From positions 1 to 64,000 of the forward strand of contig CAIXAE010000040.1 of assembly GCA_903917345.1 (NCBI GenBank): a stretch of 64,000 nt of DNA. Reading direction: 5' to 3'. The notes beneath the pieces are model-generated. The model was not told the DNA's origin. It searched no databases and worked only from the letters and a program-made list of their open reading frames with translations. Source of the stretch: an uncultured Methylococcaceae bacterium. GTDB lineage: Bacteria; Pseudomonadota; Gammaproteobacteria; Methylococcales; Methylomonadaceae. Made by a program: the position numbers and the translations under genes. Positions 8,461-18,056 of this stretch are shown here, in pieces; positions within the stretch are counted from its first letter, which is position 1; each line of letters starts with the position of its first letter.

Positions 8461-9357
8461 ATGAAGCCAAGACATTTTACTAGCCTGCTCGATTTATCAA
8501 GCGAAGAGCTACGTCAGATTTTAAATAGAGCTATTGAACTTAAAAATACTAAAGGTCGCGAATACCAACCTTTGAAAGGTCAAGTACTGGCCATGGTATT
8601 TGAAAAATCTTCCACCCGCACACGTATTTCTTTTGAAACGGGTATGGTACATTTTGGCGGTAGCGCTTTATTTTTATCACCCAGAGATACGCAGTTAGGT
8701 CGTGGTGAACCGTTGCAAGATAGTGCTAAGGTTATATCAAGTATGGTTGATGGCATTATGTTAAGAACAGATAGACATGAAACCGTCACAACGTTTGCGC
8801 AACATTCAAGTGTACCCGTGATTAATGGTTTGACAGACCTTGAGCATCCCTGTCAGTTATTAGCGGACATGCAAACCTATTTAGAATTCCGTGGTGACAT
8901 TAAAGGTAAGACCGTTACCTGGATTGGCGATGGTAACAACATGTGCCATTCTTATATCCATGCGGCCCAATTATTAGACTTTAAATTAAACATCGCTAGC
9001 CCAGTAGGTTATCACCCCTTACCTGCTTACGCGGACCTTGCTGAAGATCGTGTTACTTTATTCAGTAGCGCCATTGAAGCAGCTAAAGATAGTGATCTAA
9101 TCGTCACAGATGTTTGGGCAAGCATGGGGCAAGAAGAAGAACAAAAGCTGCGTGAAGTGGCCTTTAAAGACTATCAAATTAATGAAACTATCATGAAAGC
9201 AGCTAACGCTGATGCGTTATTTATGCATTGCTTACCGGCGCATAGAGGTGAAGAAGTGACTGCCGATGTGATTGATGGTCCGCAAAGTGTTATATTTCCT
9301 GAAGCAGAAAATAGATTACATGCTCAAAAAGCATTACTCGAATTTCTATTAGTATAA
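8461..9357 (+). CDS. argF: Ornithine carbamoyltransferase
   Basis: A 298-residue anabolic ornithine carbamoyltransferase that makes citrulline from ornithine and carbamoyl phosphate. Motifs are the carbamoyl-phosphate loop SSTRTR (near residue 50), HPCQ (near 130), the ornithine-binding region with [10 protein letters not shown], and [10 protein letters not shown] (near 255). It begins immediately after argD. Length is normal for the short bacterial form. Confidence 0.97.
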   Translation: MKPRHFTSLLDLSSEELRQILNRAIELKNTKGREYQPLKGQVLAMVFEKSSTRTRISFETGMVHFGGSALFLSPRDTQLGRGEPLQDSAKVISSMVDGIMLRTDRHETVTTFAQHSSVPVINGLTDLEHPCQLLADMQTYLEFRGDIKGKTVTWIGDGNNMCHSYIHAAQLLDFKLNIASPVGYHPLPAYADLAEDRVTLFSSAIEAAKDSDLIVTDVWASMGQEEEQKLREVAFKDYQINETIMKAANADALFMHCLPAHRGEEVTADVIDGPQSVIFPEAENRLHAQKALLEFLLV

Positions 9358-9405
9358 ATTAACGGTAGAATTTACCCCTAAATTAACCTTTATAAGAAAA
9401 TACCC

Positions 9406-10074
9406 GTGAATAAATTATTTAGCGTTGTTTTTGTATTCTTATTGACTACACATTACGTAGTCGCTGATACCGTCTATGTTGATGACGAACAGAACTTAAC
9501 ACTCAGAAACGCCCCTAGCGTTCACGCTAAAGGTTTAAAAGTGTTAACAGCTGGGTATCCTCTGACAGTCATTGAAAATCAAAATAAATTTGATTTTATA
9601 AAGGTGAGTACGCTTGATGGCACAGAAGGTTATATAAAAGAGCGTTTTACCACAAATAAAGCGCCGTCTATTGATCCCAAAGATGCTGCAGCTAAAAGCA
9701 TTGCACAATTACAATCTGATAATAATAAATTGCATGGTGAAATTACAGATTTAAAAGCCAGATTAACACCGGGGACGCCTTTAGAAAAGACCCTTGCAAA
9801 TGAACGTGATCAATTAGCACGTGAATTGAATGATTTGAAAAAGACTGCAGCAAGTGCCTATCAGCTAAAAAACGAACGTGATGATTTTCAAGAGCGTGTC
9901 GTGAATGCAGAACGTGATTTACAACAATTTAAGTTAGAAAACCAATCACTCAAAGACACGGCTAGTCAGGATTGGTTTTTATACGGCGGTTTACTCGCAT
10001 TATTTGGTGTTATCTTAGGCTTTATCTTACCTAAACTCGGTTGGCGTCGTAAGAACAATTGGGATTCTTTTTAA
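9406..10074 (+). CDS. Periplasmic SH3-domain protein with coiled coil and C-terminal membrane anchor (YgiM-like)
   Basis: A 222-residue protein of the TIGR04211/YgiM kind. An N-terminal signal peptide (residues 1-20) is followed by a bacterial SH3 domain (about 22-85, with LTLRNAPS and DGTEGYI), a long coiled coil (about 95-185) and one membrane helix at 192-212 with a basic cytoplasmic tail. Members are proposed to bind envelope components, but no reaction is established. It starts with GTG and is embedded between argF and argA, an unexpected place for an envelope protein. Gaps of 48 and 27 bases suggest it is in the operon. Confidence 0.85.
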   Translation: MNKLFSVVFVFLLTTHYVVADTVYVDDEQNLTLRNAPSVHAKGLKVLTAGYPLTVIENQNKFDFIKVSTLDGTEGYIKERFTTNKAPSIDPKDAAAKSIAQLQSDNNKLHGEITDLKARLTPGTPLEKTLANERDQLARELNDLKKTAASAYQLKNERDDFQERVVNAERDLQQFKLENQSLKDTASQDWFLYGGLLALFGVILGFILPKLGWRRKNNWDSF

Positions 10075-10101
10075 TCAGCGAATCCAACAAAACTAACCCT
10101 C

Positions 10102-11418
10102 ATGAATTCTGAAAAATCATTCGTCAGTTGGTTTAGAGACTCTTCACCTTACATACATGCGCACCGCAATAAAACCTTCGTTATTTCATTTGGTGGTGAA
10201 GCTGTTCTAGCGGATGATTTTGCCCATCATGTGCATGACTTCGCCCTATTAAGTAGCTTAGGCATCCGTCTAGTTTTAGTCCACGGCATACGCCCTCAAA
10301 TTGATGAGCGCCTCAACAAGCTAAATGCGACTGCAAATTTCCATAATCATTTACGTATAACCGATGACATTGCGCTCCAGTGCGTTAAAGAAGCCGCTGG
10401 TTTAGTGCGTGTAGAAATTGAAGCATTATTGTCTATGGGTATAGCAAATTCACCCATGGCAGGCAGTGAGTTAAAAGTAGCATCAGGAAATTTTGTAACC
10501 GCTAAGCCTATTGGCGTGATAGATGGCGTTGATTATTGTCATACTGGTGAGGTGCGTAAAATTGACAACGCGGCTTTACATCAACAACTTGATCAAAACA
10601 ATGTGGTATTAATCTCACCCATCGGCTATTCGCCAAGTGGTGAGGTATTTAATCTTTCCGCTGAACAAGTGGCGACTGCTGTATCAATTAGTTTACAAGC
10701 CGAAAAATTAATCTTATTAACAGAACAAAGCTGCATTAACCCTGAAACAGGTGATGTAATACGCCAGTTCACAACGTCTGAAACTGAAGCATTTTTATTT
10801 AATCACGCGAATCTGCCGGACATTATTACCCTACCCTTAAAAGCGGCAATCCAAAGCTGTCAGTCAGGTATTGAACGTGTACATCTTATTAATCGTCATA
10901 TTGACGGCGCACTATTATTAGAGCTTTTTAGTCGTGACGGTGTCGGCACACTGGTCAGCTCAACGCCATTTGAAGAATTGCGCCCTGCAACACTGAATGA
11001 TATAGGTGGGATTCTAGAACTTATTAAACCGTTAGAGCAGCAAGGTATCCTGGCTAAACGCTCTAGAGAAAAAATTGAAATGGAAATCACTGATTATATT
11101 GTGATTGAACGTGATGGTTTGATTATCGGCTGTACCGCGCTACATCCAAACTTATCTGAGCAGTTTGGTGCTATCGCGTGCTTAGCAGTACATCCCGATT
11201 ATCGTGGTCATGCGCGTGGAAATAAACTTCTGGAGTATGTATACACTAAAGCAAGTCAATTAAATTTAAACTCTCTTTTTGTATTATCTACTCAAACTGT
11301 GCACTGGTTTATTGAACGTGGATTTTTGGCATCTAATATTAATAGCCTTCCAGAACCTCTTAAGCTGCTCTATAACCCAGAAAGAAACTCTAAAATTCTT
11401 CTTAAACACTTAGCCTAA
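10102..11418 (+). CDS. argA: N-acetylglutamate synthase
   Basis: A 438-residue ArgA of the classic two-domain type: an N-terminal amino-acid-kinase-like domain (about 20-280) that binds arginine for feedback inhibition and a C-terminal GNAT acetyltransferase domain (about 295-435). Signatures are FVISFGGEAVLAD, LVLVHGIRPQID, and in the GNAT part CLAVHPDYRGHARGNKLLE with FFVLST-like beta strand and WFIERGF. It carries out the first step of arginine synthesis, acetyl-CoA plus glutamate. It sits 27 bases after the SH3-protein gene and 2 bases before cpdA. Confidence 0.96.
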   Translation: MNSEKSFVSWFRDSSPYIHAHRNKTFVISFGGEAVLADDFAHHVHDFALLSSLGIRLVLVHGIRPQIDERLNKLNATANFHNHLRITDDIALQCVKEAAGLVRVEIEALLSMGIANSPMAGSELKVASGNFVTAKPIGVIDGVDYCHTGEVRKIDNAALHQQLDQNNVVLISPIGYSPSGEVFNLSAEQVATAVSISLQAEKLILLTEQSCINPETGDVIRQFTTSETEAFLFNHANLPDIITLPLKAAIQSCQSGIERVHLINRHIDGALLLELFSRDGVGTLVSSTPFEELRPATLNDIGGILELIKPLEQQGILAKRSREKIEMEITDYIVIERDGLIIGCTALHPNLSEQFGAIACLAVHPDYRGHARGNKLLEYVYTKASQLNLNSLFVLSTQTVHWFIERGFLASNINSLPEPLKLLYNPERNSKILLKHLA

Positions 11419-11420
11419 TC

Positions 11421-12218
11421 GTGTCGAAAGTGGCTTTATCAGTATTACAAATTACTGATTTACATATATTACCTGAGAGTGAGAATACCTTATTAGGGAT
11501 TAAAACTGAACACTACTTCCATGCTGTCTTAAATTTAGCATTTGCTAACCATAATCAGTATGACCTCATCATAGTGACGGGGGATTTAGCACAAGAGCCC
11601 TGTTTATCGAGTTATCAACGTATTCGAGATCGTTTGACTCAGACAAATGTACCTAGCATTTGTTTACCTGGCAATCATGATGATTATGAGCTGATGAACC
11701 AGGTATTTAACAATGATTTTGTTAATTGCGAGAAACAAGTTTTGGTGAACGAGTGGCAGATCATTAGTTTAAATAGTCAAGTCATCGGTGCTTCAAGTGG
11801 TTATGTTGATATACCAGAATTAGCGTTTCTGAAAACGTGCTTAAAACAATATCCAAATACTCATACGCTCATCGCAATACATCATCATTTTATACCTAGT
11901 CATAGTCCCTGGCTGGACACCATGATTATTAAAAACGCAGATGAATTTATTGAGACTATTAAACAGCATCCGCAGGTGAAATTAGTCACTACAGGCCATG
12001 TACATCAAGAAATAGATAGCTATGAAGGCCATGAACGGATATTAGGTACACCGTCAACTTGTTTTCAATTTATGCCCCTCAGTGCATCTTTTAGTATTGA
12101 TAGCAAAATGCCGGGCTATCGACACGTCACACTGTATGAGAATGGCACTATTGATACTCAAGTCTATCGTATAGATGGCGCATTACACGAATTAGACGCT
12201 AACGCATTAGGCTACTGA
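11421..12218 (+). CDS. cpdA: 3',5'-cAMP phosphodiesterase CpdA-like
   Basis: A 265-residue calcineurin-like metallophosphoesterase. The five metal-binding blocks are present: DLH in LQITDLHILP, GDLAQ in VTGDLAQEP, GNHDD, IHHH and GHVHQEID. The opening ALSVLQITDLHILPESENTL and LLGIKTEHYFHAVL are like E. coli CpdA, which lowers cAMP. It starts with GTG two bases after argA, so it is probably translated with the arginine genes. Substrate identity is inferred from the family; other class III phosphodiesterases look similar. Confidence 0.85.
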   Translation: MSKVALSVLQITDLHILPESENTLLGIKTEHYFHAVLNLAFANHNQYDLIIVTGDLAQEPCLSSYQRIRDRLTQTNVPSICLPGNHDDYELMNQVFNNDFVNCEKQVLVNEWQIISLNSQVIGASSGYVDIPELAFLKTCLKQYPNTHTLIAIHHHFIPSHSPWLDTMIIKNADEFIETIKQHPQVKLVTTGHVHQEIDSYEGHERILGTPSTCFQFMPLSASFSIDSKMPGYRHVTLYENGTIDTQVYRIDGALHELDANALGY

Positions 12219-12220
12219 TT

Positions 12221-12916
12221 TTAAGATTCGTTTTGTAAATTAAACACGCGAATTTGAGCTATTTTTTTATCGGTCACTAGCGCAGCAGAATAATCTTGCT
12301 TTATAGGTATCTCATGTATAAACCAGTCATCTATAACACCGGTGTCTTCGGGGATATTATTAAATACATTTATATTCATTGGATTAATGACGCAACGATC
12401 TAACCCGAGTGCAATGCCATGTCCTGTCGCTTTTACAAAAGCTTCTTTACGCGTCCAAAATTGGTAAAAAGCTTTTATCTGCTCTGGCTCTGATAACTGA
12501 TTCCAATAATCTTGCTCAACCTGCGCAAAGCATTTAGACACTAAGCCCCGAATATTTTTTCGAGGCCTAATGCACTCAACGTCTATACCCAACTGGCAAT
12601 CTGTAGCAATTGCAATAATAAAATGTTCAGCGCTATGACTTATATTGAAGACTAATTTAGGGTAATCACCTAAATACGGCTTTCCAGTCTGTGATCTATT
12701 GATAACTAAACGTTCAGGCGGGTGATTTAAAATCAATCCTAATTGATAACGTAATAGGCCATGAATATGCACATATTCGTTATGCCTATTCTTACTACGC
12801 ATTTTTGATGCTATTACTTGCTCAGCCGAGTCCAATACTGACCAATGTCGTTGATAATTAATATCCTCAAAACTTAGATCACCCTGCCATACCGAGATGT
12901 AATCAGAACTCATCAT
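12221..12916 (-). CDS. 4'-phosphopantetheinyl transferase, Sfp type
   Basis: A 231-residue Sfp-superfamily enzyme that moves phosphopantetheine from CoA to carrier proteins. The magnesium and CoA motifs are present: FNISHSAEHFIIAIA, GIDVE (near 112) and FWTRKEAFVKATGHGI (near 155). The size indicates the two-lobed Sfp form rather than AcpS. Its start overlaps the stop of ggt by four bases (ATGA), so the two are translationally coupled. No polyketide or nonribosomal peptide genes are in the window, so its carrier protein is unknown. Confidence 0.92.
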   Translation of the reverse strand: MMSSDYISVWQGDLSFEDINYQRHWSVLDSAEQVIASKMRSKNRHNEYVHIHGLLRYQLGLILNHPPERLVINRSQTGKPYLGDYPKLVFNISHSAEHFIIAIATDCQLGIDVECIRPRKNIRGLVSKCFAQVEQDYWNQLSEPEQIKAFYQFWTRKEAFVKATGHGIALGLDRCVINPMNINVFNNIPEDTGVIDDWFIHEIPIKQDYSAALVTDKKIAQIRVFNLQNES

Positions 12917-14583
12917 GGCATAACTACCGCGCTACCTTCGCCCCGCTTGTCACTGGCGGCAGATAATGACTTGGTTGTTTTATCGAGTAAAACAGCATGC
13001 ATATCACCATAAGGATGCGGTACGACTTTTAAATGATGACCTAAAGATTCAAGCGCTTTAATGTCAGCTGATGAAAAAGCGGATGCTTCATATTCTATGA
13101 CGTCAGGCATAAATTGATGATGATAACGCGGTAAATTGACCCAAGACTCAGGGCCATTTCCTTTTGCAAAATCTAATGCGGCCAAAAGTACCATTGAAAT
13201 AATTTTACTTCCGCCTGGAGTTCCTAATACAGCCACTGCTTTATCCGTTTCTAAAAACGTCGGGGACATGCTCGATAACATCCGCTTCCCGGGGGCAATG
13301 GCATTGGCTACACCCCCCACAAATCCATAACCGTTCATAGCGCCCGGTTGGCTATCGAAGTCATCCATTTCGTCATTTAATATGACACCTGTACCTGGCG
13401 CAACAAATGCAGATCCAAATGAAAAATTAATACTTAATGTAGCTGCGACACGATTACCTTCTTGATCTATGATAGAAAAGTGAGTGGTATTACTGCCTTC
13501 ATTATGAATATCAATTTGCCCAGATAATTGATTACTAGGGAGTGCTTGATCTAATCGAAGCGAACTAAGTAACCCCGCAGCATAATCCTTATTAATTAGG
13601 CGATCAGCTGGGATTTCTATAAAGTCAGGATCGCCAAGATACAAGCTTCTATCATGGTAAGCGCGTTTCATTGCTTCTACAATAACGTGATGTAGCTGGT
13701 TATCTGTCAAGGTATTCAAGTCATACCCCGATAGTATATTCAAGGCTTCAATCAGTACGATACCTCCAGATGACGATGGAGACGCACTGCTCACTTTAAT
13801 GCCTTTATAATTACCTACAACCGGTTTACGCTCTACTATCTGATAGGCTTCTAAATCAGCTTTGCTCCAAATACCTCCTGCCTGTGTGACACCCAAAACT
13901 AATTTATCAGCTGTTTCTCCCTCATAAAACCCTGCATGTCCCTTGTGGGCAATATTTGATAAAGTGTCAGCTAAGTCAGGTTGCCTTAATATTGAGTAAA
14001 CGGGAGGCACGTTCTTATCTTTAGTTAAAAATAGGTTTGCCGTTTCTGGATATTGCTTAAGAGCATCCACTCTGGACTGGAGTATTCTCAAATAGCGCTC
14101 TCCAATAGCAAATCCAGTACTGGCATATCTGATGGCAGGCGCTAGGTCTTGTTCTAATGATAACCGTCCGTATTTTTGGGCTATATGAACTAAACCGGCA
14201 GGCATTCCTGGAATGGCAGCCGCTAATGGACCCTGTAAAGATAATTTTGGAATGATATGACCGCTCTTATCGATATACATATCCTTGTGTGCGGCTAATG
14301 GTGCCTTTTCTCTGCCATCAATCACCACATCAAGATTATCGGATTCTCTGTGTATTAACCAATAAGCCCCACCGCCTAACCCAGATCCGAAGGGTTCTAC
14401 AACGGCTAACGCTGCACTAATCGCAACTGCAGCATCATAAACATTACCGCCTTTAGCTAATACTTCAAATCCTGCGGCAGTCGCTAATGGATGTGCACTA
14501 GCAATGGCAACCTTCTGATTATCTGCGGTGGCCCATTGTATTGTTAAGCTGTATATAAAAAAGACTACGATTAGTTTTGTCAT
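12913..14583 (-). CDS. ggt: Gamma-glutamyltranspeptidase
   Basis: A 556-residue periplasmic gamma-glutamyltransferase that hydrolyses or transfers the gamma-glutamyl group of glutathione. A signal peptide covers residues 1-20. The proenzyme cuts itself before a threonine, here in the motif NTTHFSIID near residue 370. Other signatures are LGGGAYWLIH, REKAPL, PASS-like SASPSSSGG, and LNDEMDDFD with GKRMLSSMSPT. It overlaps the downstream PPTase gene by four bases. Confidence 0.95.
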   Translation of the reverse strand: MTKLIVVFFIYSLTIQWATADNQKVAIASAHPLATAAGFEVLAKGGNVYDAAVAISAALAVVEPFGSGLGGGAYWLIHRESDNLDVVIDGREKAPLAAHKDMYIDKSGHIIPKLSLQGPLAAAIPGMPAGLVHIAQKYGRLSLEQDLAPAIRYASTGFAIGERYLRILQSRVDALKQYPETANLFLTKDKNVPPVYSILRQPDLADTLSNIAHKGHAGFYEGETADKLVLGVTQAGGIWSKADLEAYQIVERKPVVGNYKGIKVSSASPSSSGGIVLIEALNILSGYDLNTLTDNQLHHVIVEAMKRAYHDRSLYLGDPDFIEIPADRLINKDYAAGLLSSLRLDQALPSNQLSGQIDIHNEGSNTTHFSIIDQEGNRVAATLSINFSFGSAFVAPGTGVILNDEMDDFDSQPGAMNGYGFVGGVANAIAPGKRMLSSMSPTFLETDKAVAVLGTPGGSKIISMVLLAALDFAKGNGPESWVNLPRYHHQFMPDVIEYEASAFSSADIKALESLGHHLKVVPHPYGDMHAVLLDKTTKSLSAASDKRGEGSAVVMP

Positions 14584-14884
14584 TAAATAGCTGAGTGACT
14601 AATGAGATGATGATAATGTGAATATAACTGAGAAACTAGAATTTGTCCTAATTGTAATGTTTAGTAAAGCCTTTAGGTGATTTATGAGGGATTTTGCAGC
14701 GGATAAAATGTACTAGATTGTGAATTTGACTTTATAAGTCTATTCCAAATGGATTACGCAAAAAAAAAGCCAGAGACAATGAATCATCTCTGGCTTCTTT
14801 TGATTAGATAGGGTCATATTACCCTTTATATTAACTTTCATGAGTTAACACAGGGCGTTAGACTTTTTACAAACCAACACATTG
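14584..14884. other. Intergenic region between ggt and a small membrane-protein gene
   Basis: About 300 bases with no supported gene. It contains the terminator at 14761-14790 and two small inverted repeats (AGGGT/ACCCT around 14810-14825 and TTAACT/AGTTAA around 14830-14848) that could form weak hairpins in the 3' tail of the minus-strand transcript. The ggt promoter should lie in 14590-14750 but no convincing -35/-10 pair was found. Confidence 0.5.
14761..14790 (-). terminator. Intrinsic terminator of the small membrane-protein gene
   Basis: AGCCAGAGA and TCTCTGGCT form a stem with a 10-base loop. On the minus strand it is followed by at least eight Ts. It lies about 95 bases after the stop at 14885 and would keep that transcript out of ggt. 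Confidence 0.8.
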
Positions 14885-15049
14885 TTAGAACTGTCCAACT
14901 TTTGTGCTTTTACGAGCCATACTTAAGCTACTTAAGATTGCAGCTGTTGCGAATAATGTAGAAGAAATAATAAATTCGCCAGAAATAAAACCCACTATAC
15001 CTGTTAAAAATATAGCACCCGTTAAAATATCTTTTTGTAAATCAGTCAT
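14885..15049 (-). CDS. Small membrane protein, unknown
   Basis: A 54-residue protein beginning MTDLQKDILTG with two hydrophobic segments (about 10-25 and 27-43) and a short basic tail. The frame is open 39 bases further upstream (ATG at 15088), but the ATG at 15049 has a good Shine-Dalgarno (GAGGA, about 8 bases before) and the upstream residues are polar and unlike a family start. A strong terminator follows. I do not recognise the family. Confidence 0.65.
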   Translation of the reverse strand: MTDLQKDILTGAIFLTGIVGFISGEFIISSTLFATAAILSSLSMARKSTKVGQF

Positions 15050-15216
15050 CAGTAGATCCTCGTTGTTAATATAGAAAGTAGTTTTCATAAACTACGGGTT
15101 AACTATACAGAAGACTCATATTGTTGACAATAGAAAATATAATATATTAATTGTTTCAAATTAATTAATAATAAGCAAACACAGACAGCTCAGGGGTTTT
15201 ACTAGGTATTCTTATT

Positions 15217-15804
15217 CTAAAGACTAGCTTTAAAAGTACGCATCAAGGCAATAAAAGCTAAGAAATCATACAATCCATGGATAATAATCGGAACCAATAA
15301 GTTAGATTCACCTGTAATGGTTAACGATAAGCCCAAATAGACACCGACTAGTGTTGCTAATATCGCATATAGCGGTGTAACCGCATGAACCAAGCCAAAA
15401 ATCAAATTACTGACTATTAATCCAACCATTGCTCCCCAAGAATTTTCTATCCATGGTTGTATAACACCTCTAAATAGCACTTCTTCTGAAAAACCCGCAA
15501 TGGCGGCTAATATGAACAAATCAGTCCAGTGATAGCTATGTAACCCCGGGCCTAATGTTCTTAGCAATAAGTCTTTTATACTTGATACGGAATTATGCTG
15601 AATGTTCTCCATAGAAATAAACATGATATATAAAGGTACGGTTCCTATTAGGCCACAAATAATGGCACTCTCGGAAAAATGGAGATTTTGACAAGGATTT
15701 ATATCCGCTATTAAGCCCAACCCTATAGCAACCAATGTTAGCGAAGCTTCGAAAAGACAAGCCGATCTAAAAAACTGTTCAACACTAAATAAGGATTTTT
15801 GCAT
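15217..15804 (-). CDS. CPBP family intramembrane metalloprotease
   Basis: A 195-residue multi-pass membrane protein of the CPBP/CAAX-protease (Abi) family. Motif 1 is EEVLFRG (near 106-112), motif 2 is FGLVHAV (near 135) and motif 3 is HGLYDF (near 175), giving the Glu-Glu-Arg, His and His/Asp residues of the active site inside the membrane. Bacterial members act in protein processing or bacteriocin self-protection; no bacteriocin gene is next to it, so its substrate is unknown. Confidence 0.88.
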   Translation of the reverse strand: MQKSLFSVEQFFRSACLFEASLTLVAIGLGLIADINPCQNLHFSESAIICGLIGTVPLYIMFISMENIQHNSVSSIKDLLLRTLGPGLHSYHWTDLFILAAIAGFSEEVLFRGVIQPWIENSWGAMVGLIVSNLIFGLVHAVTPLYAILATLVGVYLGLSLTITGESNLLVPIIIHGLYDFLAFIALMRTFKASL

Positions 15805-15882
15805 AATAGGTCAATAAATTAAAAGGTGAGAAAATTGAATAGGGTAAAATGCGGCTTTATTTATCAGGGATAACAACAAAAC

Positions 15883-16125
15883 ATGCAATGTTTCATTCAC
15901 AAAAGCTTAAAAAAGGAATTTCTTTACCTTTACACAGTCAGTAAAGAAGATTTCTCAACTATTCCGGAAGAGTTATTAACTAACCTTGGAAAATTAGAAC
16001 TTGTTATGGAACTAGATCTAACCGAAGATCGAAAACTGGCAAGAGAAGATGCTTCGAAAGTGATGAACAGTCTGAAGACAAAAGGTTATTTTGTACAGCT
16101 GCCACCTACAAACAAAACATCTTGA
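15883..16125 (+). CDS. YcgL domain protein
   Basis: An 80-residue YcgL-family protein, a small fold almost confined to gammaproteobacteria. Recognisable stretches are KKEFLYLYTVSKEDFS, IPEELLTNLGK and KGYFVQLPPTNK near the end. Function is unknown; in many genomes it is near minC or rnd, which is not so here. It is convergent with dcd, 19 bases away. Confidence 0.88.
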   Translation: MQCFIHKSLKKEFLYLYTVSKEDFSTIPEELLTNLGKLELVMELDLTEDRKLAREDASKVMNSLKTKGYFVQLPPTNKTS

Positions 16126-16144
16126 TATAACGATATGGGGCTGT

Positions 16145-16711
16145 TTACGCTTTAGGTAAAGTCACGCCGCGTTGCCCTTGATACTTACCACCGCGATCTT
16201 TATATGAGGTCTCACACACCTCATCACCACCAAAAAACAACATCTGGGCTACGCCTTCGTTAGCATATATTTTAGCTGGCAAAGTCGTTGTATTAGAAAA
16301 CTCTAAAGTAACATGACCTTCCCATTCAGGTTCTAGCGGCGTAACGTTAACAATGATACCGCACCGAGCATAAGTCGATTTACCTAAACAAACGGTTAAT
16401 ACATCTCTTGGAATCCGAAAGAATTCAACGGTACGTGCTAATGCAAATGAGTTAGGTGGAATAATACACACATCGGATTTAACATCTACAAAACTATTAG
16501 GGTCAAAGTTCTTAGGATCAACAATCGCTGAGTTAATATTAGTAAATATTTTGAACTCATCAGAACAACGTACGTCATAACCATAACTTGATGTGCCATA
16601 GGAAATTACACGTCCTTGTTCTGAATCACGCACTTGACCACTTTCAAATGGTTCAATCATCCCGTGTTGTTCCGCCATACGACGAATCCATTTATCTGAC
16701 TTTATACCCAT
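16145..16711 (-). CDS. dcd: dCTP deaminase
   Basis: A 188-residue trimeric dCTP deaminase that yields dUTP, the precursor for thymidylate. Conserved parts are [20 protein letters not shown] at the start, [18 protein letters not shown] with the catalytic region, [17 protein letters not shown] and AQMLFF. The frame is open to a GTG at 16729, but the ATG at 16711 gives the standard family N-terminus and length. Confidence 0.96.
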   Translation of the reverse strand: MGIKSDKWIRRMAEQHGMIEPFESGQVRDSEQGRVISYGTSSYGYDVRCSDEFKIFTNINSAIVDPKNFDPNSFVDVKSDVCIIPPNSFALARTVEFFRIPRDVLTVCLGKSTYARCGIIVNVTPLEPEWEGHVTLEFSNTTTLPAKIYANEGVAQMLFFGGDEVCETSYKDRGGKYQGQRGVTLPKA

Positions 16712-16789
16712 ACTTTTTAATTCTCTCACTACTCACAATTAGTTAAATTTTCACATAGAGTGGCATCTGTTACAAGTTAAATACCAGTC

Positions 16790-17881
16790 TTATGTGTTCT
16801 GCACCGTAATATTTGGAAACCGTGAACTATAATCTTTAGTCGTTAATGCTAATTTAGCCGCAGTTTTTCTTGCAATATCTTTATATAGTTCAGCGGCCTT
16901 GCCATTAGGATCAGCCGCGACAGTGGGTTTACCAGAATCAGCGTTCTGTCGAATATGTATATCTAAGGGTAATGCACCTAAGAAATCAACATTATTCTTT
17001 TCAGACATTGCAATGCCGCCACCAGTACCAAATATGGCTTCAGCATGACCGCATTCACTACAAATATGCATACTCATATTTTCAACAATACCTAATACGG
17101 GTACATTTACTTTTTCGAACATAGCCAGACCACGTTGAGCATCTATCAAGGCAATGTCTTGTGGCGTAGTGACTATGATGGCACCACTCACAGGAATTTG
17201 TTGAGCTAATGTTAATTGAATATCACCCGTACCCGGGGGTAAATCAATAAATAAATAATCTAAATTATCCCAGTTAGTATCTCTTAATAACTGTTGCAAC
17301 GTATTCGTAGCAATAGGGCCTCGCCATATCATCGCTTGATCTGGTTCTACTAAATAACCAATTGACATTGTTTGTATGCCATAAGCTACTTTAGGTAGTA
17401 AAGTCTTGTTATCGAGACTCTCTGGCCTGCCCTCTAAACCCATCATGGTGGGTATGGACGGTCCATAAATATCAGCATCTAATATTCCTACCCTGGCCCC
17501 TTCTGCCGCTAGGGCCAATGCTAAATTAACAGTGGTCGTTGATTTACCAACGCCGCCTTTTCCTGAAGCTACTGCAATAATATTTCTGACGTTGGGTTGG
17601 GGCTTTAACGCTTTCTGTACGGCATGAGATAATATTTTAACGCAAATATCAACACTCACTTCTGTGACACCATTCAACCCTAATAACGCTTGTATTGCAC
17701 TATCTTTTAACTGCTCTCGAGTACTTTTAGCAGGGTAACCAATCTCTAAAATAACGCTAACTATCGTACCTTCAATATTGATAGCCTTTACTGATTTGGA
17801 GCTTACCAAATCAAGTCCATGATTTGGATCAATCACTGTTCTTAAGATATTTTCAACATCAAGTTTCTCTATCTGTGCCAT
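16790..17881 (-). CDS. apbC: Mrp/ApbC iron-sulfur cluster carrier ATPase
   Basis: A 363-residue Mrp/NBP35-type P-loop ATPase that carries and delivers [4Fe-4S] clusters. An N-terminal DUF59/MIP18-like domain (about 5-85) precedes the ATPase, with deviant Walker A SGKGGVGKST near 107, the switch DADIYGPS and the cluster-binding pair CSECGH near 275. It is divergent from metG, a gene order common in gammaproteobacteria. Confidence 0.95.
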   Translation of the reverse strand: MAQIEKLDVENILRTVIDPNHGLDLVSSKSVKAINIEGTIVSVILEIGYPAKSTREQLKDSAIQALLGLNGVTEVSVDICVKILSHAVQKALKPQPNVRNIIAVASGKGGVGKSTTTVNLALALAAEGARVGILDADIYGPSIPTMMGLEGRPESLDNKTLLPKVAYGIQTMSIGYLVEPDQAMIWRGPIATNTLQQLLRDTNWDNLDYLFIDLPPGTGDIQLTLAQQIPVSGAIIVTTPQDIALIDAQRGLAMFEKVNVPVLGIVENMSMHICSECGHAEAIFGTGGGIAMSEKNNVDFLGALPLDIHIRQNADSGKPTVAADPNGKAAELYKDIARKTAAKLALTTKDYSSRFPNITVQNT

Positions 17882-18056
17882 GTTTATTCCGTTTTTGATA
17901 TTTGATGAGTATTGCTTTTCGTAACAACTTTATGAGGGACATTCTACAGTTTTTTTTTAGAAAATCCTTTTTTAGGGCACGCGTTATCAATAGATCTGCT
18001 GTTTTTATGCGATAATCTGTCTATTAAAGCTTACGTATAATTTACACATTTACACC

